Source: Muribaculaceae bacterium
GTDB lineage: Bacteria > Bacteroidota > Bacteroidia > Bacteroidales > Muribaculaceae
Direction: 5' to 3'
Length of the DNA stretch: 64,000 bases
NCBI GenBank assembly: GCA_017557665.1
Contig: JAFYYI010000003.1
Location: forward strand, 186,001 to 250,000
Numbering within the stretch: position 1 is the first letter of the stretch; every line of letters starts with the position of its first letter. The notes below the pieces were generated by a model. It was not told where the DNA came from, ran no database searches, and saw nothing but the letters and a program-made list of their open reading frames with translations. The position numbers were made by a program, and so were the translations under genes. Below are positions 8,411-19,508 of the stretch, one piece after another.

Positions 8411-9403
8411 ATGAGAAAAGATTATGTTTTAAAGGCTTTTGTAAGTCTTTGTCTGTCAATCATCTGCTGGATGCCGATGATGGCCCAGGACCCTGTGGTG
8501 CGGGGTGATGTCAACTCCGATACCGAAACGAATATCAGCGATGCTGTGACGCTGATCAGTTGCATTGTGAATGACGACAGGAGTGGTATTGACGAGGTCG
8601 CTGCCGACGTCAACGGCGACGGCGATGTGAACATCAGCGATGTCATCATGCTGATTAACTATGTGTTGAATGGAACGTGGCCCTATGAGGCTCAAATCGA
8701 GACATTTACTGTTAACGGAGTGTCGTTCAACATGATACTGGTCAAGGGCGGCACCTTCATGATGGGCGCCACCGACGAGGATACCTATGCCAGACCGTGG
8801 GAGAAGCCGGCCCACGAGGTGACCCTTTCGGATTACTACATCGGCGAGGTCGAGGTGACTCAGGCCTTGTGGAGGGCAGTCATGAATAACAATCCAAGCT
8901 GGTTCACCAGCTCCAACGGCTATGGCACCGACCTGAACCGCCCCGTTGAGCGTGTGACCTATAACAATTGCAAGTCATTCATTAACAGGCTGAACCAATT
9001 GACGGGCAAGTCGTTCCGCCTGCCCACCGAGGCCGAGTGGGAGTTTGCAGCCCGCGGCGGAACTCAGAGCCGTGGCTACCTTTATTCCGGCAGCGATGAC
9101 GTCAACGAGGTGGCATGGTGCAAGGGCAATGCCGAGGATAAGACTCATCCTGTTGCTTCCAAGGTCGCTAACGAGTTGGGCCTTTATGACATGAGCGGTA
9201 ACGTGGAGGAATGGGTCAGCGATTGGTACGCCCTTTACACCGATGAAGCCCAAACCGACCCCCAAGGTCCCGCGACAGGAGACTTCCGCATTAACCGTGG
9301 CGGTAGCTGGGACCAGGCTTTCAGGAGCTGCCGTGTGACCTACCGCTACGACGCTCTCGTGACGACTAATTCCAATCACGTCGGCCTGCGTATCGCGTTG
9401 TAA
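8411..9403 (+). CDS. Secreted protein: N-terminal dockerin plus FGE-sulfatase-like domain
   Basis: 330 residues. A signal peptide (to about residue 25) is followed directly by a type I dockerin-like pair of calcium-binding repeats at about residues 32-90 (GDVNSDTETNISDAVTL and ADVNGDGDVNISDVIML). Residues about 95-330 form a formylglycine-generating-enzyme/SUMF1-like domain: VKGGTFMMGA, HEVTLSDYYIGEVEVTQALW, RLPTEAEWEFAARGG, LYDMSGNVEEWVSDW, NRGGSW, HVGLRIAL. True FGEs use a Cys pair near the C-terminus; only one Cys (in FRSCRVTYR) is visible here, so it is more likely a binding or scaffold version of the fold than a sulfatase activator. The dockerin repeats resemble those of the leucine-rich-repeat proteins at 33099-38355, suggesting attachment to a shared cohesin. 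Monocistronic, with its own promoter. Confidence 0.88.
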   Translation: MRKDYVLKAFVSLCLSIICWMPMMAQDPVVRGDVNSDTETNISDAVTLISCIVNDDRSGIDEVAADVNGDGDVNISDVIMLINYVLNGTWPYEAQIETFTVNGVSFNMILVKGGTFMMGATDEDTYARPWEKPAHEVTLSDYYIGEVEVTQALWRAVMNNNPSWFTSSNGYGTDLNRPVERVTYNNCKSFINRLNQLTGKSFRLPTEAEWEFAARGGTQSRGYLYSGSDDVNEVAWCKGNAEDKTHPVASKVANELGLYDMSGNVEEWVSDWYALYTDEAQTDPQGPATGDFRINRGGSWDQAFRSCRVTYRYDALVTTNSNHVGLRIAL

Positions 9404-9435
9404 CGCCCGGCCGTCCAGGAGAATATACCCTAGAG

Positions 9436-9513
9436 AAGGATGCCATCATTCTGGCCAAGAGGTCTCAGGCGCTGTCAACCTGAAACCGTTCTGGCGGGAT
9501 GATGGCATCCCTT
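9436..9513 (+). terminator. Long stem-loop after the dockerin/FGE gene
   Basis: Perfect 12-bp arms (GGATGCCATCAT at 9438-9449, ATGATGGCATCC at 9499-9510) around a 49-nt loop. No T tract follows, so termination or mRNA-end protection is only inferred. Nothing else is seen from 9404 to the promoter at 9607. Confidence 0.45.
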
Positions 9514-9606
9514 GTGTTGGTGAACAGGCCGATTGCCGAATTGATGGAGTCCGGTCTGACCTGTTTCGCTAGTTGTTAACAAGTGCGAAAAATGGTGGCC
9601 GTTTGG

Positions 9607-9638
9607 TTTGGCTGTTTAATTAATATTTTGTAAATTTG
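9607..9638 (+). promoter_or_regulatory. Promoter of the nuo-atp transcription unit
   Basis: TTTG at 9607-9610, 20 bp, TAAATTTG at 9631-9638. No comparable promoter was seen in the junctions nuoH-atpD or atpG-nuoI, so it may serve all 18 genes down to the terminator at 27047-27080. Confidence 0.75.
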
Positions 9639-9643
9639 CACCG

Positions 9644-9717
9644 CATTTAGGGGCTTCGTGATGTGTCGCCTTACGTGCGCGTGTGCGTAATGCTTTGTAC
9701 ATTAGGGCCTTCGGATG
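9644..9717 (+). promoter_or_regulatory. nuo leader with a duplicated block
   Basis: The 5' leader is about 130 nt. A block CATTTAGGGGCTTCGTGATG at 9644-9663, at the expected transcription start, recurs as CATTAGGGCCTTCGGATG at 9700-9717. A TAATGCTTTG precedes the second copy, so a duplicated start region is possible; GC-rich pieces between them could also fold. Confidence 0.45.
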
Positions 9718-9775
9718 CAGTGACATGGATTAACCTGCCAAAAATTATAACAAAACAATAATAGAACTTCGTTTT

Positions 9776-10150
9776 ATGGATCTTTCAATTTTCGGAGTAC
9801 AGAGCACGACGATGGCGATTACAGCGGCCTTGACCGGTGTGTTGCTGGTAGTCGGCGCCCTGGTCATCGCGTGGCTGATTGGCCCGCGCAGCTACACTAA
9901 GAAGAAGGGTGAGCCCTTCGAGTGCGGTATCCCCACTCGTGGCGATTCGATGGCCCAGTATCACGTGGGCTACTACCTGTTCGCCATCCTGTTCCTGATG
10001 TTTGACGTCGAGACGGTCTTCCTGTTCCCGTGGGCAACCATCTGCAAGAACATCGGCGGTCAGGCACTCTATGCCGTGGGCACTTTCCTTGTTATTCTCG
10101 TTTTAGGTCTGGCTTATGCCTGGAAGAAAGGAGCGTTGAGATGGAAGTGA
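9776..10150 (+). CDS. nuoA: NADH-quinone oxidoreductase subunit A
   Basis: 124-residue membrane subunit of respiratory complex I, with three hydrophobic helices (about residues 12-36, 64-86 and 92-115). Family landmarks: the loop [31 protein letters not shown] and [12 protein letters not shown], whose acidic residues sit near the quinone channel. First gene of the nuo-atp unit; its last codons overlap the start of nuoB by 10 bp, implying translational coupling. Confidence 0.97.
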   Translation: MDLSIFGVQSTTMAITAALTGVLLVVGALVIAWLIGPRSYTKKKGEPFECGIPTRGDSMAQYHVGYYLFAILFLMFDVETVFLFPWATICKNIGGQALYAVGTFLVILVLGLAYAWKKGALRWK

Positions 10151-10740
10151 AAATCAAGTCGATGAAGCATGAGGACTTCAAGGACAACGAGTATATCGAT
10201 AACCTGGTCGAGCAACTGCGCGCCGGCGGCACCAACATCATCGTTGGCAAGCTGGACCAGTTGATGAACTGGGGTGTGAGCAACTCGCTGTGGCCGTTGT
10301 GCTTCGGCACCAGTTGCTGCGCCATCGAGTTCATGTGCCTGGGCGCTGCCCGCTACGACATGGCCCGTTACGGCTTTGAGGTGGCCCGCAACAGCCCCCG
10401 TCAGGCCGACTACATCATGTGCCAGGGCACCATCAACTACCGCATGGCTCCGGCGCTGAAGCGCCTCTACGAGCAGATGGCCGAGCCCAAGTACGTCATC
10501 GCGTGCGGCTCGTGCACCGTCAGCGGCGGTCCCTTCAAGAACAGTTACTGTGTGGTCAAGGGTGTTGACGAGATCATCCCCGTCGACGTCTACCTGCCCG
10601 GCTGCCCGCCGCGTCCCGAGGCCTTCTTCTATGCCCTGATGCAGCTGCAGCGCAAAATCAAGGTGCAGAAGTACTTTGGCGGTGTGAACCGCAAGGAGAA
10701 ACTCGACAGCCTCAAGTATTTGCAGGAGGAAGCAAAATAA
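10141..10740 (+). CDS. nuoB: NADH-quinone oxidoreductase subunit B
   Basis: 199 residues; peripheral subunit that holds the N2 [4Fe-4S] cluster that reduces quinone. The ligand cysteines are visible as Cys59-Cys60 ([11 protein letters not shown]), Cys125 (CGSCTVSGG) and Cys155 (LPGCPPRPE), with spacings matching E. coli NuoB. I chose the ATG at 10141, which overlaps nuoA by 10 bp; longer in-frame starts would run through nuoA. A 105-bp gap holding two 7-bp repeat arrays separates it from nuoCD. Confidence 0.97.
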   Translation: MEVKIKSMKHEDFKDNEYIDNLVEQLRAGGTNIIVGKLDQLMNWGVSNSLWPLCFGTSCCAIEFMCLGAARYDMARYGFEVARNSPRQADYIMCQGTINYRMAPALKRLYEQMAEPKYVIACGSCTVSGGPFKNSYCVVKGVDEIIPVDVYLPGCPPRPEAFFYALMQLQRKIKVQKYFGGVNRKEKLDSLKYLQEEAK

Positions 10741-10775
10741 ACAGTTAGGAGTCAGAAGTGAGAAGTCAGAGGTTA
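10741..10775 (+). repeat. Heptamer array, 5 units (GAAGTCA type)
   Basis: ACAGTTA, GGAGTCA, GAAGTGA, GAAGTCA, GAGGTTA, beginning at the first base after the nuoB stop codon and inside the operon. Confidence 0.8.
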
Positions 10776-10790
10776 CAGACGAAAGTATCC

Positions 10791-10825
10791 AGACTTTAAA
10801 ACTTACAACTCACAACTTAAAACTG
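10791..10825 (+). repeat. Heptamer array, 5 units (ACAACTT type)
   Basis: AGACTTT, AAAACTT, ACAACTC, ACAACTT, AAAACTG, between nuoB and nuoCD, with a different unit from the array 15 bp upstream. Confidence 0.75.
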
Positions 10826-10845
10826 AAATTAAAAAAAACTACAAT

Positions 10846-12480
10846 ATGGCAGAGATACAAGATAAAATCACTCAGTTGTGCCCCCAAGCCCAGGTGGACA
10901 CCACTGGCGAGTTCCCCTTGGTGACTGTTGCCGATGCCCAGTGGCATGACCTGGCTCGCGCCTTGAAGACCCAGATGCACTATGACGTGCTGAGCGCCGT
11001 TGTGGGCATGGAATGGCCCGACGCCTTCGGTTGCGTTTATTACCTCACCAACACCGACACCCACGAGCTGCTGCACGTCAAGGTGACGGCTCCCGACCGC
11101 GAGAATCCGCGTCTGCACTCGGTTGTGGACCTGTGGCCCGTGGCCAACTTCCAGGAGCGCGAGGTGTATGACTTCTTTGGCATCGTGTTCATCGGCCATC
11201 CCGACATGCGCCGCATGTTCCTGCGCAACGATTGGGTGGGTTACCCCCTGCGCAAGGACTATAACCCCGACAGCAACCCCCTGCGTCTCGAGGACGAGAC
11301 CAACGAGGACTACACTTGCCGCTGGGAAGAGGACGAGAACGGCAACGTCAAGAAGATTGACGGCAAGGTGTTCGAGGACGACGAGTATGTCGTTAACGTC
11401 GGCCCGCAGCACCCGTCGACCCACGGCGTGATGCGTTACCGCGCCAGCCTCGACGGCGAGACGGTCAAGAAGATTGACGTCGTCAGCGGTTACATCCACC
11501 GCGGCATCGAGAAGATGTGCGAGTCCCTGACTTATCCCCAGATGCTGCTCTACACCGAGCGCATGGACTACATGGCCGCACACATCAACCGTCACTGCAT
11601 GTGCATGTGCGTCGAGAAGGCCCTCGGTCTTGAGGTTCCCCGCCGTGCCGAGCTCATCCGACTGATGATGGACGAGCTGATGCGCCTGTCGTCCCACCTG
11701 TTGAGCTACGGTTGCTTGACGATGGACCAGGGTACGACCACGGCATTCTTCTACGGTTTCCGTGAGCGTGAGTTGATTTATGATATCTTTGACCGCACCT
11801 GCGGCGCCCGCATGTCGATGAGCTACAGCACCATCGGCGGCGTGGTGGCCGACGTGCACGAGGACTTCGTCAAGGATGTGCGTCATGCCTGTGACGTCAT
11901 CGAGAAGAACCTCCACGAGTACCACAAGCTCTTCACCGGCAACGTCATTGCCGTGAACCGCATGACGGGCGTGGGCATCCTCAGCAAGGAAGACGCCATC
12001 GCCTACGACATCACCGGCCCCTCGGGCCGTGCCAGCGGTTGGCACTGCGACGTGCGCAAGACCAATCCCTACTCGCTCTACAACGAGTTCGACTTCGACG
12101 AGGTCGTTTATGAGAACGGCGACTCGATGGACCGCTACATGGTCCGCATGAAGGAGATGGAAGAGTGCATCAAGATCCTGCGCCAGGCCTGCGACAAGCT
12201 CGAGGCCGAGGGCCTGCAGGGCGAGTATTGCGCTCCCAAGGTGCCCAAGATGATGAAACTTCCCGCCGGTCACTGGTACCAGCAGGTGGAGGCCAGCCGT
12301 GGCGCCTTCGGTGTGTATATCGAGAGCGACGGCAACACCAAGCCCGTGCGCGTTCACTTCCAGTCGCCGTGCTTCAACCTGATTGGCGTCGTGGACCTGA
12401 CGTGCCGCGACAACCTGATTGCCGACCTGATCACCATCACGGCGTCGCTCGACTTCGTTATCCCCGACATCGACCGCTAA
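10846..12480 (+). CDS. nuoCD: NADH-quinone oxidoreductase fused subunits C/D
   Basis: 544 residues. Residues about 1-165 are the NuoC (30-kDa) domain (YDVLSAVVGMEWP, LWPVANFQEREVYDFFGIVF). From about residue 180 follows the NuoD (49-kDa) domain, related to the [NiFe]-hydrogenase large subunit (VNVGPQHPSTHGVMRY, GYIHRGIEKMCE, TERMDYMAAHINRH), ending in DLITITASLDFVIPDIDR. It forms the quinone-binding site with NuoB. A C/D fusion is common in Bacteroidetes and enterobacteria. The gene follows nuoB after a 105-bp spacer and precedes nuoH by 48 bp. Confidence 0.97.
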   Translation: MAEIQDKITQLCPQAQVDTTGEFPLVTVADAQWHDLARALKTQMHYDVLSAVVGMEWPDAFGCVYYLTNTDTHELLHVKVTAPDRENPRLHSVVDLWPVANFQEREVYDFFGIVFIGHPDMRRMFLRNDWVGYPLRKDYNPDSNPLRLEDETNEDYTCRWEEDENGNVKKIDGKVFEDDEYVVNVGPQHPSTHGVMRYRASLDGETVKKIDVVSGYIHRGIEKMCESLTYPQMLLYTERMDYMAAHINRHCMCMCVEKALGLEVPRRAELIRLMMDELMRLSSHLLSYGCLTMDQGTTTAFFYGFRERELIYDIFDRTCGARMSMSYSTIGGVVADVHEDFVKDVRHACDVIEKNLHEYHKLFTGNVIAVNRMTGVGILSKEDAIAYDITGPSGRASGWHCDVRKTNPYSLYNEFDFDEVVYENGDSMDRYMVRMKEMEECIKILRQACDKLEAEGLQGEYCAPKVPKMMKLPAGHWYQQVEASRGAFGVYIESDGNTKPVRVHFQSPCFNLIGVVDLTCRDNLIADLITITASLDFVIPDIDR

Positions 12481-12528
12481 TCAACGAGTTAATTTAGACA
12501 GAACAAAACCACTAAAGATAGAATAGAT

Positions 12529-13611
12529 ATGTTTGACTTCGGAATAGTCACAAAATGGTTGGATGACCTGATGAACAGCGTGATGCCCGGTTGGCTCACG
12601 ACGACAATCGAGTGCGTGCTGGTGGCCGTTGGACTGCTGGTCGCTTATTCGCTCATCGCCATGTTCTACATCTTCTACGAGCGCAAGGTCTGCGGTTGGA
12701 TTCAGTGCCGTCTGGGCCCGATGCGCGTGGGTAAATGGGGCTTGCTCCAGGTGTTTGCCGACGTGATCAAGATTCTGCAGAAGGAGCTGATCACCCTGTG
12801 GAACACCGACAAGTTCCTCTTCAAGCTGGCGCCCTACCTGGTGCTGATTGCCTCGATGCTCACCTTCGCGTGCCTGCCTTGGGGCAAGGGCCTACAGGTC
12901 ATCGACATGAACATCGGCGTGTTCTTCATCGTCGCCGTCTCGTCGATCGGTGTGCTGGGAATCCTGCTCGCCGGTTGGGCAAGTAACAGCAAGTACACCC
13001 TCATTGGCGCTATGCGAAGCGGTGCCCAGATGATCAGCTACGAGCTGTCATGCGGCATCTCGATTCTGACGATCGTCTGCCTCGCCGGCACCATGTCGGT
13101 AACGGGCATCGTCGAGGCGCAGGCCGACGGCTGGTTCCTTTTCAAGGGCCACCTGCCTGCCATCCTTGCCTTCATTATTTATATGATCGCCGCCAACGCC
13201 GAGAACAACCGCGGCCCGTTCGACCTTCCCGAGGCCGAGCACGAGCTGACCGCCGGTTACCACACCGAGTACTCGGGTATCCACTTCGGCTTCTTCTATC
13301 TGGCCGAGTACCTCAACCTGTTCATCGTCTCGGGTATCGCCACGCTGCTCTTCCTGGGCGGCTGGATGCCCCTGCATGTTCCCGGTTGGGAAGGCTTCAA
13401 CCAGGTGATGGACTATATCCCCAGCGTGGTATGGTTCCTGGGCAAGGCCTTCTTCATCACCTTCATCTTCTTCTGGATCCGCTGGTCATTCCCCCGCGTG
13501 CGCATCGACCAGATGCTCGCCCTGGAGTGGCGCTACCTCATGCCCATCGGCCTGGTGAACCTCGTCGTGATGGCTATCGTGGTGACCCAGAAGTGGTACT
13601 TCGGTGCATGA
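12529..13611 (+). CDS. nuoH: NADH-quinone oxidoreductase subunit H
   Basis: 360-residue membrane subunit that connects the quinone site to the proton-pumping arm. About eight hydrophobic helices. Signature stretches: [19 protein letters not shown] near residue 48, [26 protein letters not shown] near residue 225, and [25 protein letters not shown] near the end. In most Bacteroidetes nuoI would follow; here the next gene, 51 bp downstream, is atpD. No promoter or terminator is seen in that gap. Confidence 0.97.
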   Translation: MFDFGIVTKWLDDLMNSVMPGWLTTTIECVLVAVGLLVAYSLIAMFYIFYERKVCGWIQCRLGPMRVGKWGLLQVFADVIKILQKELITLWNTDKFLFKLAPYLVLIASMLTFACLPWGKGLQVIDMNIGVFFIVAVSSIGVLGILLAGWASNSKYTLIGAMRSGAQMISYELSCGISILTIVCLAGTMSVTGIVEAQADGWFLFKGHLPAILAFIIYMIAANAENNRGPFDLPEAEHELTAGYHTEYSGIHFGFFYLAEYLNLFIVSGIATLLFLGGWMPLHVPGWEGFNQVMDYIPSVVWFLGKAFFITFIFFWIRWSFPRVRIDQMLALEWRYLMPIGLVNLVVMAIVVTQKWYFGA

Positions 13612-13644
13612 TTTCAATTGCAAACAACAATAACACAACAATAA

Positions 13645-15162
<1,518 letters not shown>

Positions 15163-15202
15163 TCAACGACATAGCATTTTATATACATTATTTATATATA
15201 AC

Positions 15203-15436
15203 ATGACACTCAAGATCATATCGGCTGAGCAAATCGAGTTTGAAGGCACCATCGAGTCGGTGACGCTTCCCGGCGTCATGGGACAGTTCCAGGTGCTCAA
15301 GAACCACGCCGCCCTCATCGCCGCCCTCCAGGCCGGCAAGATGAGCTATGTGGCCGATGGCAACACCGTGGAGCGTGAAATCCACGGTGGCGTGGCCGAT
15401 GTAAAGGATAATGTGGTGTCGGTGTGCTTGTATTGA
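15203..15436 (+). CDS. atpC: ATP synthase F1 subunit epsilon (short form)
   Basis: 77 residues against about 130-140 in E. coli. Only the N-terminal beta-sandwich is present (LKIISAEQIEFEGTIESVTLPGVMGQFQVLKNHAALIAAL, then GGVADVKDNVVSVCLY). The C-terminal two-helix domain, which in many bacteria blocks ATP hydrolysis, is missing. The stop is followed within 10 bp by the atpB start, so no frameshifted remainder is hidden there. Short epsilons occur in other Bacteroidetes, so this is a lineage trait rather than damage. Confidence 0.95.
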   Translation: MTLKIISAEQIEFEGTIESVTLPGVMGQFQVLKNHAALIAALQAGKMSYVADGNTVEREIHGGVADVKDNVVSVCLY

Positions 15437-15446
15437 CAGTAGATTT

Positions 15447-16523
15447 ATGAAAAGCAAGATCATAACCGCTATCGTCGCGCTCGTGATTGTCGCGCTGATG
15501 GGATGGGGCTACTACAGCTCGGCCCAGCACCGCGCGCACGGCCACACCAGCGAGTTGAACCCCAAGGAGACCATCTTTGAGCACCTGGGGGACGCCTACG
15601 GCTGGGAAGTGCCGTTCAATCACAACGCGCGCATCCCGCTGCCCATCATCGTGTGGGGGCAGGACGGCTTGCACTGCTTCATGAGCAACCGCATCACTGG
15701 AGGCGAAACCTATGAGGGTTTCAAGATCTCGGACAGCGAGCAATATCACGGCAAGGTGGTTCAGGTCATGGACGACGGCACCGAGGTGCGTCCCTGGGAC
15801 TTCTCCATCACCAAGAACGTGGCCGGCATCATCATCGCGGCCCTGCTCGTGATATGGATGGTGATGGCCCTCAAGCGCTGGTATGCCCGCAACGGCATGA
15901 AGGCGCCGCGAGGAAGCAAGGGCTTCCTGGAGCTGGTGGTGGACTTCGTCTATGGCGACACCATCCGTCCCATCCTGGGCAAGCATGCGCCCAAGTATGC
16001 GCCCTACCTGCTCACGGCCTTCTTCTTCATCCTGACGATGAACCTGCTGGGACTGATCGTCATCTTCCCCGGTGGCGCCAATCTGACGGGTAACATCGCC
16101 GTGACGCTGGTGCTCGCCCTGCTGACCTTCCTGATCACCACCTTCAGCGGCACACGCGAGTACTGGAAGGAAATCTTCTGGCCCGAGGTGCCCATGGCGC
16201 TGAAGTGTCCGGTGCCCATGATGCAGCTCATCGAGGTGCTCGGCATGTTCACCAAGCCGCTGGCCCTGATGGTCCGACTGTTCGCCAACATGATGAGCGG
16301 CCACATGGTGGTCCTCGTGCTGGTGTTGCTCATCTTCATCTTCACCAACCTGTTCGGTGTTGGCGTGGGTGTCGGGACAAGCATCTTCTCGGTGGCGTTC
16401 ACCCTGTTCATGCTCCTGCTTGACGTGCTGGTGAGCTTCATCCAGGCCTATGTGTTCACGATCCTGAGCACCATCTTCATCTCGATGGCCCTCGTGGAGC
16501 CGCATCACAAGGAGGCCGAGTGA
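15447..16523 (+). CDS. atpB: ATP synthase Fo subunit a
   Basis: 358 residues from the ATG at 15447 (10 bp after the atpC stop). Longer than E. coli subunit a (271) because of an N-terminal signal-like helix and an extracytoplasmic segment of about 100 residues (HRAHGHTSELNPKETIFEHLGDAYGWEVPF), typical of Bacteroidetes. The proton half-channel core is at the end: ALKCPVPMMQLIEVLGMFTKPLALMVRLFANMMSGHMV, with the essential Arg at about residue 277. No atpI-like gene precedes it. An upstream in-frame ATG at 15411 would overlap atpC and is less likely. Confidence 0.96.
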   Translation: MKSKIITAIVALVIVALMGWGYYSSAQHRAHGHTSELNPKETIFEHLGDAYGWEVPFNHNARIPLPIIVWGQDGLHCFMSNRITGGETYEGFKISDSEQYHGKVVQVMDDGTEVRPWDFSITKNVAGIIIAALLVIWMVMALKRWYARNGMKAPRGSKGFLELVVDFVYGDTIRPILGKHAPKYAPYLLTAFFFILTMNLLGLIVIFPGGANLTGNIAVTLVLALLTFLITTFSGTREYWKEIFWPEVPMALKCPVPMMQLIEVLGMFTKPLALMVRLFANMMSGHMVVLVLVLLIFIFTNLFGVGVGVGTSIFSVAFTLFMLLLDVLVSFIQAYVFTILSTIFISMALVEPHHKEAE

Positions 16524-16555
16524 TTAACGAAACAAACATCAAACAAAAATATTAA

Positions 16556-16816
<261 letters not shown>

Positions 16817-16831
16817 TTCTTCTGCGTTCAG

Positions 16832-17329
16832 ATGGAACTTTTCACGCCTGAATTCGGCTTGGTCTTCTGGATGTTCCTGGCATTCGTGTGCCTCTACTTC
16901 ATCCTTGCCAAGTGGGCTTGGCCCTTCATCATCAAGAGTATGGAGGAGCGTGCCGACTTGATCGATAAGGGTGTGGCCTATGCACAGGAAGCCAAGGCGC
17001 ATCTCGACAATGCCAAGGCCGAAGCGGACAAGTTGGTCGCCGAGGCTCTTGACAAGCAGAACGAGATGCTGCGCGATGCCGAGAAAATGCGCAACCAGCT
17101 CATCGAGAACGCGCGTGGCGAGGCTTCTGTCGAGGCCAAGAAGGTGACCGAAGCCGCTCAAGTCTCCCTTGAGCAGGCACGCAAGGAGGCCGAGAAGCAA
17201 CTGCGCACCGAGGTGGGTGACCTGGCACTGCAAATTGCCGAGAAGGTCATTCGCCGCAACATCGCCAACGATGATGCCCAGCGTGCGCTTGTTGACCAAT
17301 ATCTGAGTGAGGTTGAGGCTAAAAACTAA
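16832..17329 (+). CDS. atpF: ATP synthase Fo subunit b
   Basis: 165 residues: one N-terminal membrane helix (about 5-25, FGLVFWMFLAFVCLYFILAKWAW), then a long charged alpha-helical stalk (AQEAKAHLDNAKAEADKLVAEALDKQNEML) forming the peripheral stator. Ordinary length for the family. 6 bp before atpH. Confidence 0.96.
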   Translation: MELFTPEFGLVFWMFLAFVCLYFILAKWAWPFIIKSMEERADLIDKGVAYAQEAKAHLDNAKAEADKLVAEALDKQNEMLRDAEKMRNQLIENARGEASVEAKKVTEAAQVSLEQARKEAEKQLRTEVGDLALQIAEKVIRRNIANDDAQRALVDQYLSEVEAKN

Positions 17330-17335
17330 CGCGAT

Positions 17336-17878
17336 ATGAGTGACGGACTGATTCCACGCCGATACGCCAAAGCGTTGTACAAGTGCGCCGTTGAGAACGG
17401 TGACTCGCAGGAAATCTATGAGCTCCTGAAGAAGCTCAGTTTCCGCTACACCGCAATCGACGAGCTCAAGCGCGCGGTGCTCAACCCCGAAATCTCTGAC
17501 GAGGACAAGGGAGCCTATATGCTCAAGCTCGCTGGCGGCAAGCCCGGCAGCTCGCTGGACAAGTTCTTGCTGCTGGTCGTGCGCAACAACCGCGCCGAGT
17601 ATCTGCAGAAGATTTCCCTCGCCTATGTCGATCTCTACCGGGAGGCCCACGAGATTGCCCATGTGGTCATCACCACGGCCGTCCCCATGCCCGAGGCCCA
17701 GCTCAATGCCATCATCGACATTGTGAAAAAACGCCTCGGTGCCATGTCGCTGGAAATCGAGCAGAAGATAGACCCTGAGCTGATTGGCGGTTTCACCGTT
17801 GAAATCAACGGTCTCGTGCTCGACGCGTCAGTAAAGAGAGAATTGAACGATTTGCAATTACAACTGCTGAAGAAATAA
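17336..17878 (+). CDS. atpH: ATP synthase F1 subunit delta
   Basis: 180 residues; stator cap that links subunit b to the F1 head. N-terminal helical domain starts GLIPRRYAKALYKCAVENG and the C-terminal half has the family motif KIDPELIGGFTVEINGLVLDASVKRELNDLQLQLL. Correct length. 9 bp before atpA. Confidence 0.95.
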   Translation: MSDGLIPRRYAKALYKCAVENGDSQEIYELLKKLSFRYTAIDELKRAVLNPEISDEDKGAYMLKLAGGKPGSSLDKFLLLVVRNNRAEYLQKISLAYVDLYREAHEIAHVVITTAVPMPEAQLNAIIDIVKKRLGAMSLEIEQKIDPELIGGFTVEINGLVLDASVKRELNDLQLQLLKK

Positions 17879-17887
17879 TTACAAGAG

Positions 17888-19483
17888 ATGATTAATCCCA
17901 GTGAAATATCTGATATATTGAAGCAACAACTCGTCGATGACATCGTCAAGCGGCAGGTCGCCTTCGAGGAAGAAGGCACCGTCCTTGAGGTCGGTGACGG
18001 CGTGGCCCATGCCTATGGCCTGCACAATGTTGAGGCCAACGAGCTCGTGCAGTTCGAGAACGGCGTGACAGGTGTCGCCATGAACCTCGAGGAGAGCGAC
18101 GTGGGTATTATCCTGCTCGACGAGGTGGACACTGTCACCGAGAACATGAAGGTGCGCCGCACCGGCGAAATCGCCTCCATTGAGGTGGGAGAGGGCTTGC
18201 TGGGCCGCGTGATCAACGTGCTGGCCAAGCCTATCGACGGCAATGGCCCCATCGAGGGCGACAAGCTGCGTCTGCCCTTGGAGCGCAAGGCCCCCGGTGT
18301 CATCTTCCGTCAGCCGGTGAACCAGCCGTTGCAGACGGGCCTCAAGGCCATCGACTCGATGATTCCCATCGGCCGCGGCCAGCGTGAGCTCATCATCGGC
18401 GACCGCCAGATCGGCAAGACGGCCATCGCGGTGGACACCATCATCAACCAGCGTGCAGGCTACGAGGCCGGCAAGCCGGTATACTGCATCTATGTCGCTA
18501 TCGGACAGAAGGCTTCGACCGTTGCCGCCCTGGTGAACAAGCTCAAGGAGTCGGGCGCCATGCCCTATACCATCGTTGTGGCTGCCACCGCTGCCGACTC
18601 GGCTTCGATGCGCTACTATGCACCCTTTGCCGGTGCCGCCATCGGTGAGTACTTCCGTGACACCGGTCGCGACGCCCTCGTGATCTATGACGACTTGTCC
18701 AAGCACGCTGTGGCCTATCGTGAGATCTCGCTGATCCTCAAGCGCCCCTCGGGCCGCGAGGCTTATCCCGGCGATATCTTCTACCTGCACAGCCGTCTGC
18801 TGGAGCGCGCCGCCAAGATCAACGAGAACCAGGACGTGGCCAGCGTGATGAACGACCTGCCCGCACCGCTCAAGCCCATCGTCAAGGGCGGCGGCTCGTT
18901 GACGGCATTGCCCATCATCGAGACCCAGGCAGGTGACGTGAGTGCCTATATCCCCACCAACGTGATTTCGATTACCGACGGTCAGATCTACCTCGAGTCG
19001 GCACTGTTTAACTCGGGTATCCGTCCCGCCGTGAATGTGGGTATCTCGGTATCGCGTGTGGGTGGTAACGCCCAGATCAAGTGTATGAAGAAGGTGGCCG
19101 GTACCCTTAAGATCGCCCAGGCACAGTACCGTGAGCTCGAGGCCTTCACCAAGTTTGGTGGCGATATCGACCCCGTTACCGCACGCACCATCGACACTGG
19201 CCGCAAGAACGAGCGCCTGCTGGTTCAGCCCCAGTACACCCCCATGGTGGTCGAGGAGCAGGTGGCTATCATCTATTGCGGTGTGAACGGCCTGTTGCGC
19301 GACGTGCCCCTGGACAAGGTGGCCGAGTTTGAGAAACTGTTCATCCAGTACCTGCGCGGTAAGCACCAGGCTGACGTGCTCGACGTGTTGCGTAGCGGCA
19401 AGATCGACGACGACGTCATGGCCAAGCTTAAGGCCGCCGCTGCCGAGATCTCGACCAAGTATACCGAGGCCCCCGCCAGTTAA
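17888..19483 (+). CDS. atpA: ATP synthase F1 subunit alpha
   Basis: 531 residues; non-catalytic nucleotide-binding subunit of F1. Walker [11 protein letters not shown] at about residues 171-180, followed by [21 protein letters not shown], and the region [41 protein letters not shown]. The C-terminal helical domain has [13 protein letters not shown]-terminal residues [15 protein letters not shown] match the family's delta-binding helix. 25 bp before atpG. Confidence 0.98.
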   Translation: MINPSEISDILKQQLVDDIVKRQVAFEEEGTVLEVGDGVAHAYGLHNVEANELVQFENGVTGVAMNLEESDVGIILLDEVDTVTENMKVRRTGEIASIEVGEGLLGRVINVLAKPIDGNGPIEGDKLRLPLERKAPGVIFRQPVNQPLQTGLKAIDSMIPIGRGQRELIIGDRQIGKTAIAVDTIINQRAGYEAGKPVYCIYVAIGQKASTVAALVNKLKESGAMPYTIVVAATAADSASMRYYAPFAGAAIGEYFRDTGRDALVIYDDLSKHAVAYREISLILKRPSGREAYPGDIFYLHSRLLERAAKINENQDVASVMNDLPAPLKPIVKGGGSLTALPIIETQAGDVSAYIPTNVISITDGQIYLESALFNSGIRPAVNVGISVSRVGGNAQIKCMKKVAGTLKIAQAQYRELEAFTKFGGDIDPVTARTIDTGRKNERLLVQPQYTPMVVEEQVAIIYCGVNGLLRDVPLDKVAEFEKLFIQYLRGKHQADVLDVLRSGKIDDDVMAKLKAAAAEISTKYTEAPAS

Positions 19484-19508
19484 TACTACAGCAATTTAAG
19501 TTCGCAAG

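Noticed and set aside
9644..9775. Riboswitch in the nuo leader
   Set aside because: No known aptamer consensus could be recognised; only a duplicated block is seen.
10810..12357. 515-codon open frame on the minus strand opposite nuoCD
   Set aside because: Same artefact of codon bias; nuoCD is certain.
15203..15447. Frameshift splitting a longer atpC
   Set aside because: The stop is followed within 10 bp by atpB, and short epsilons are known in the phylum.
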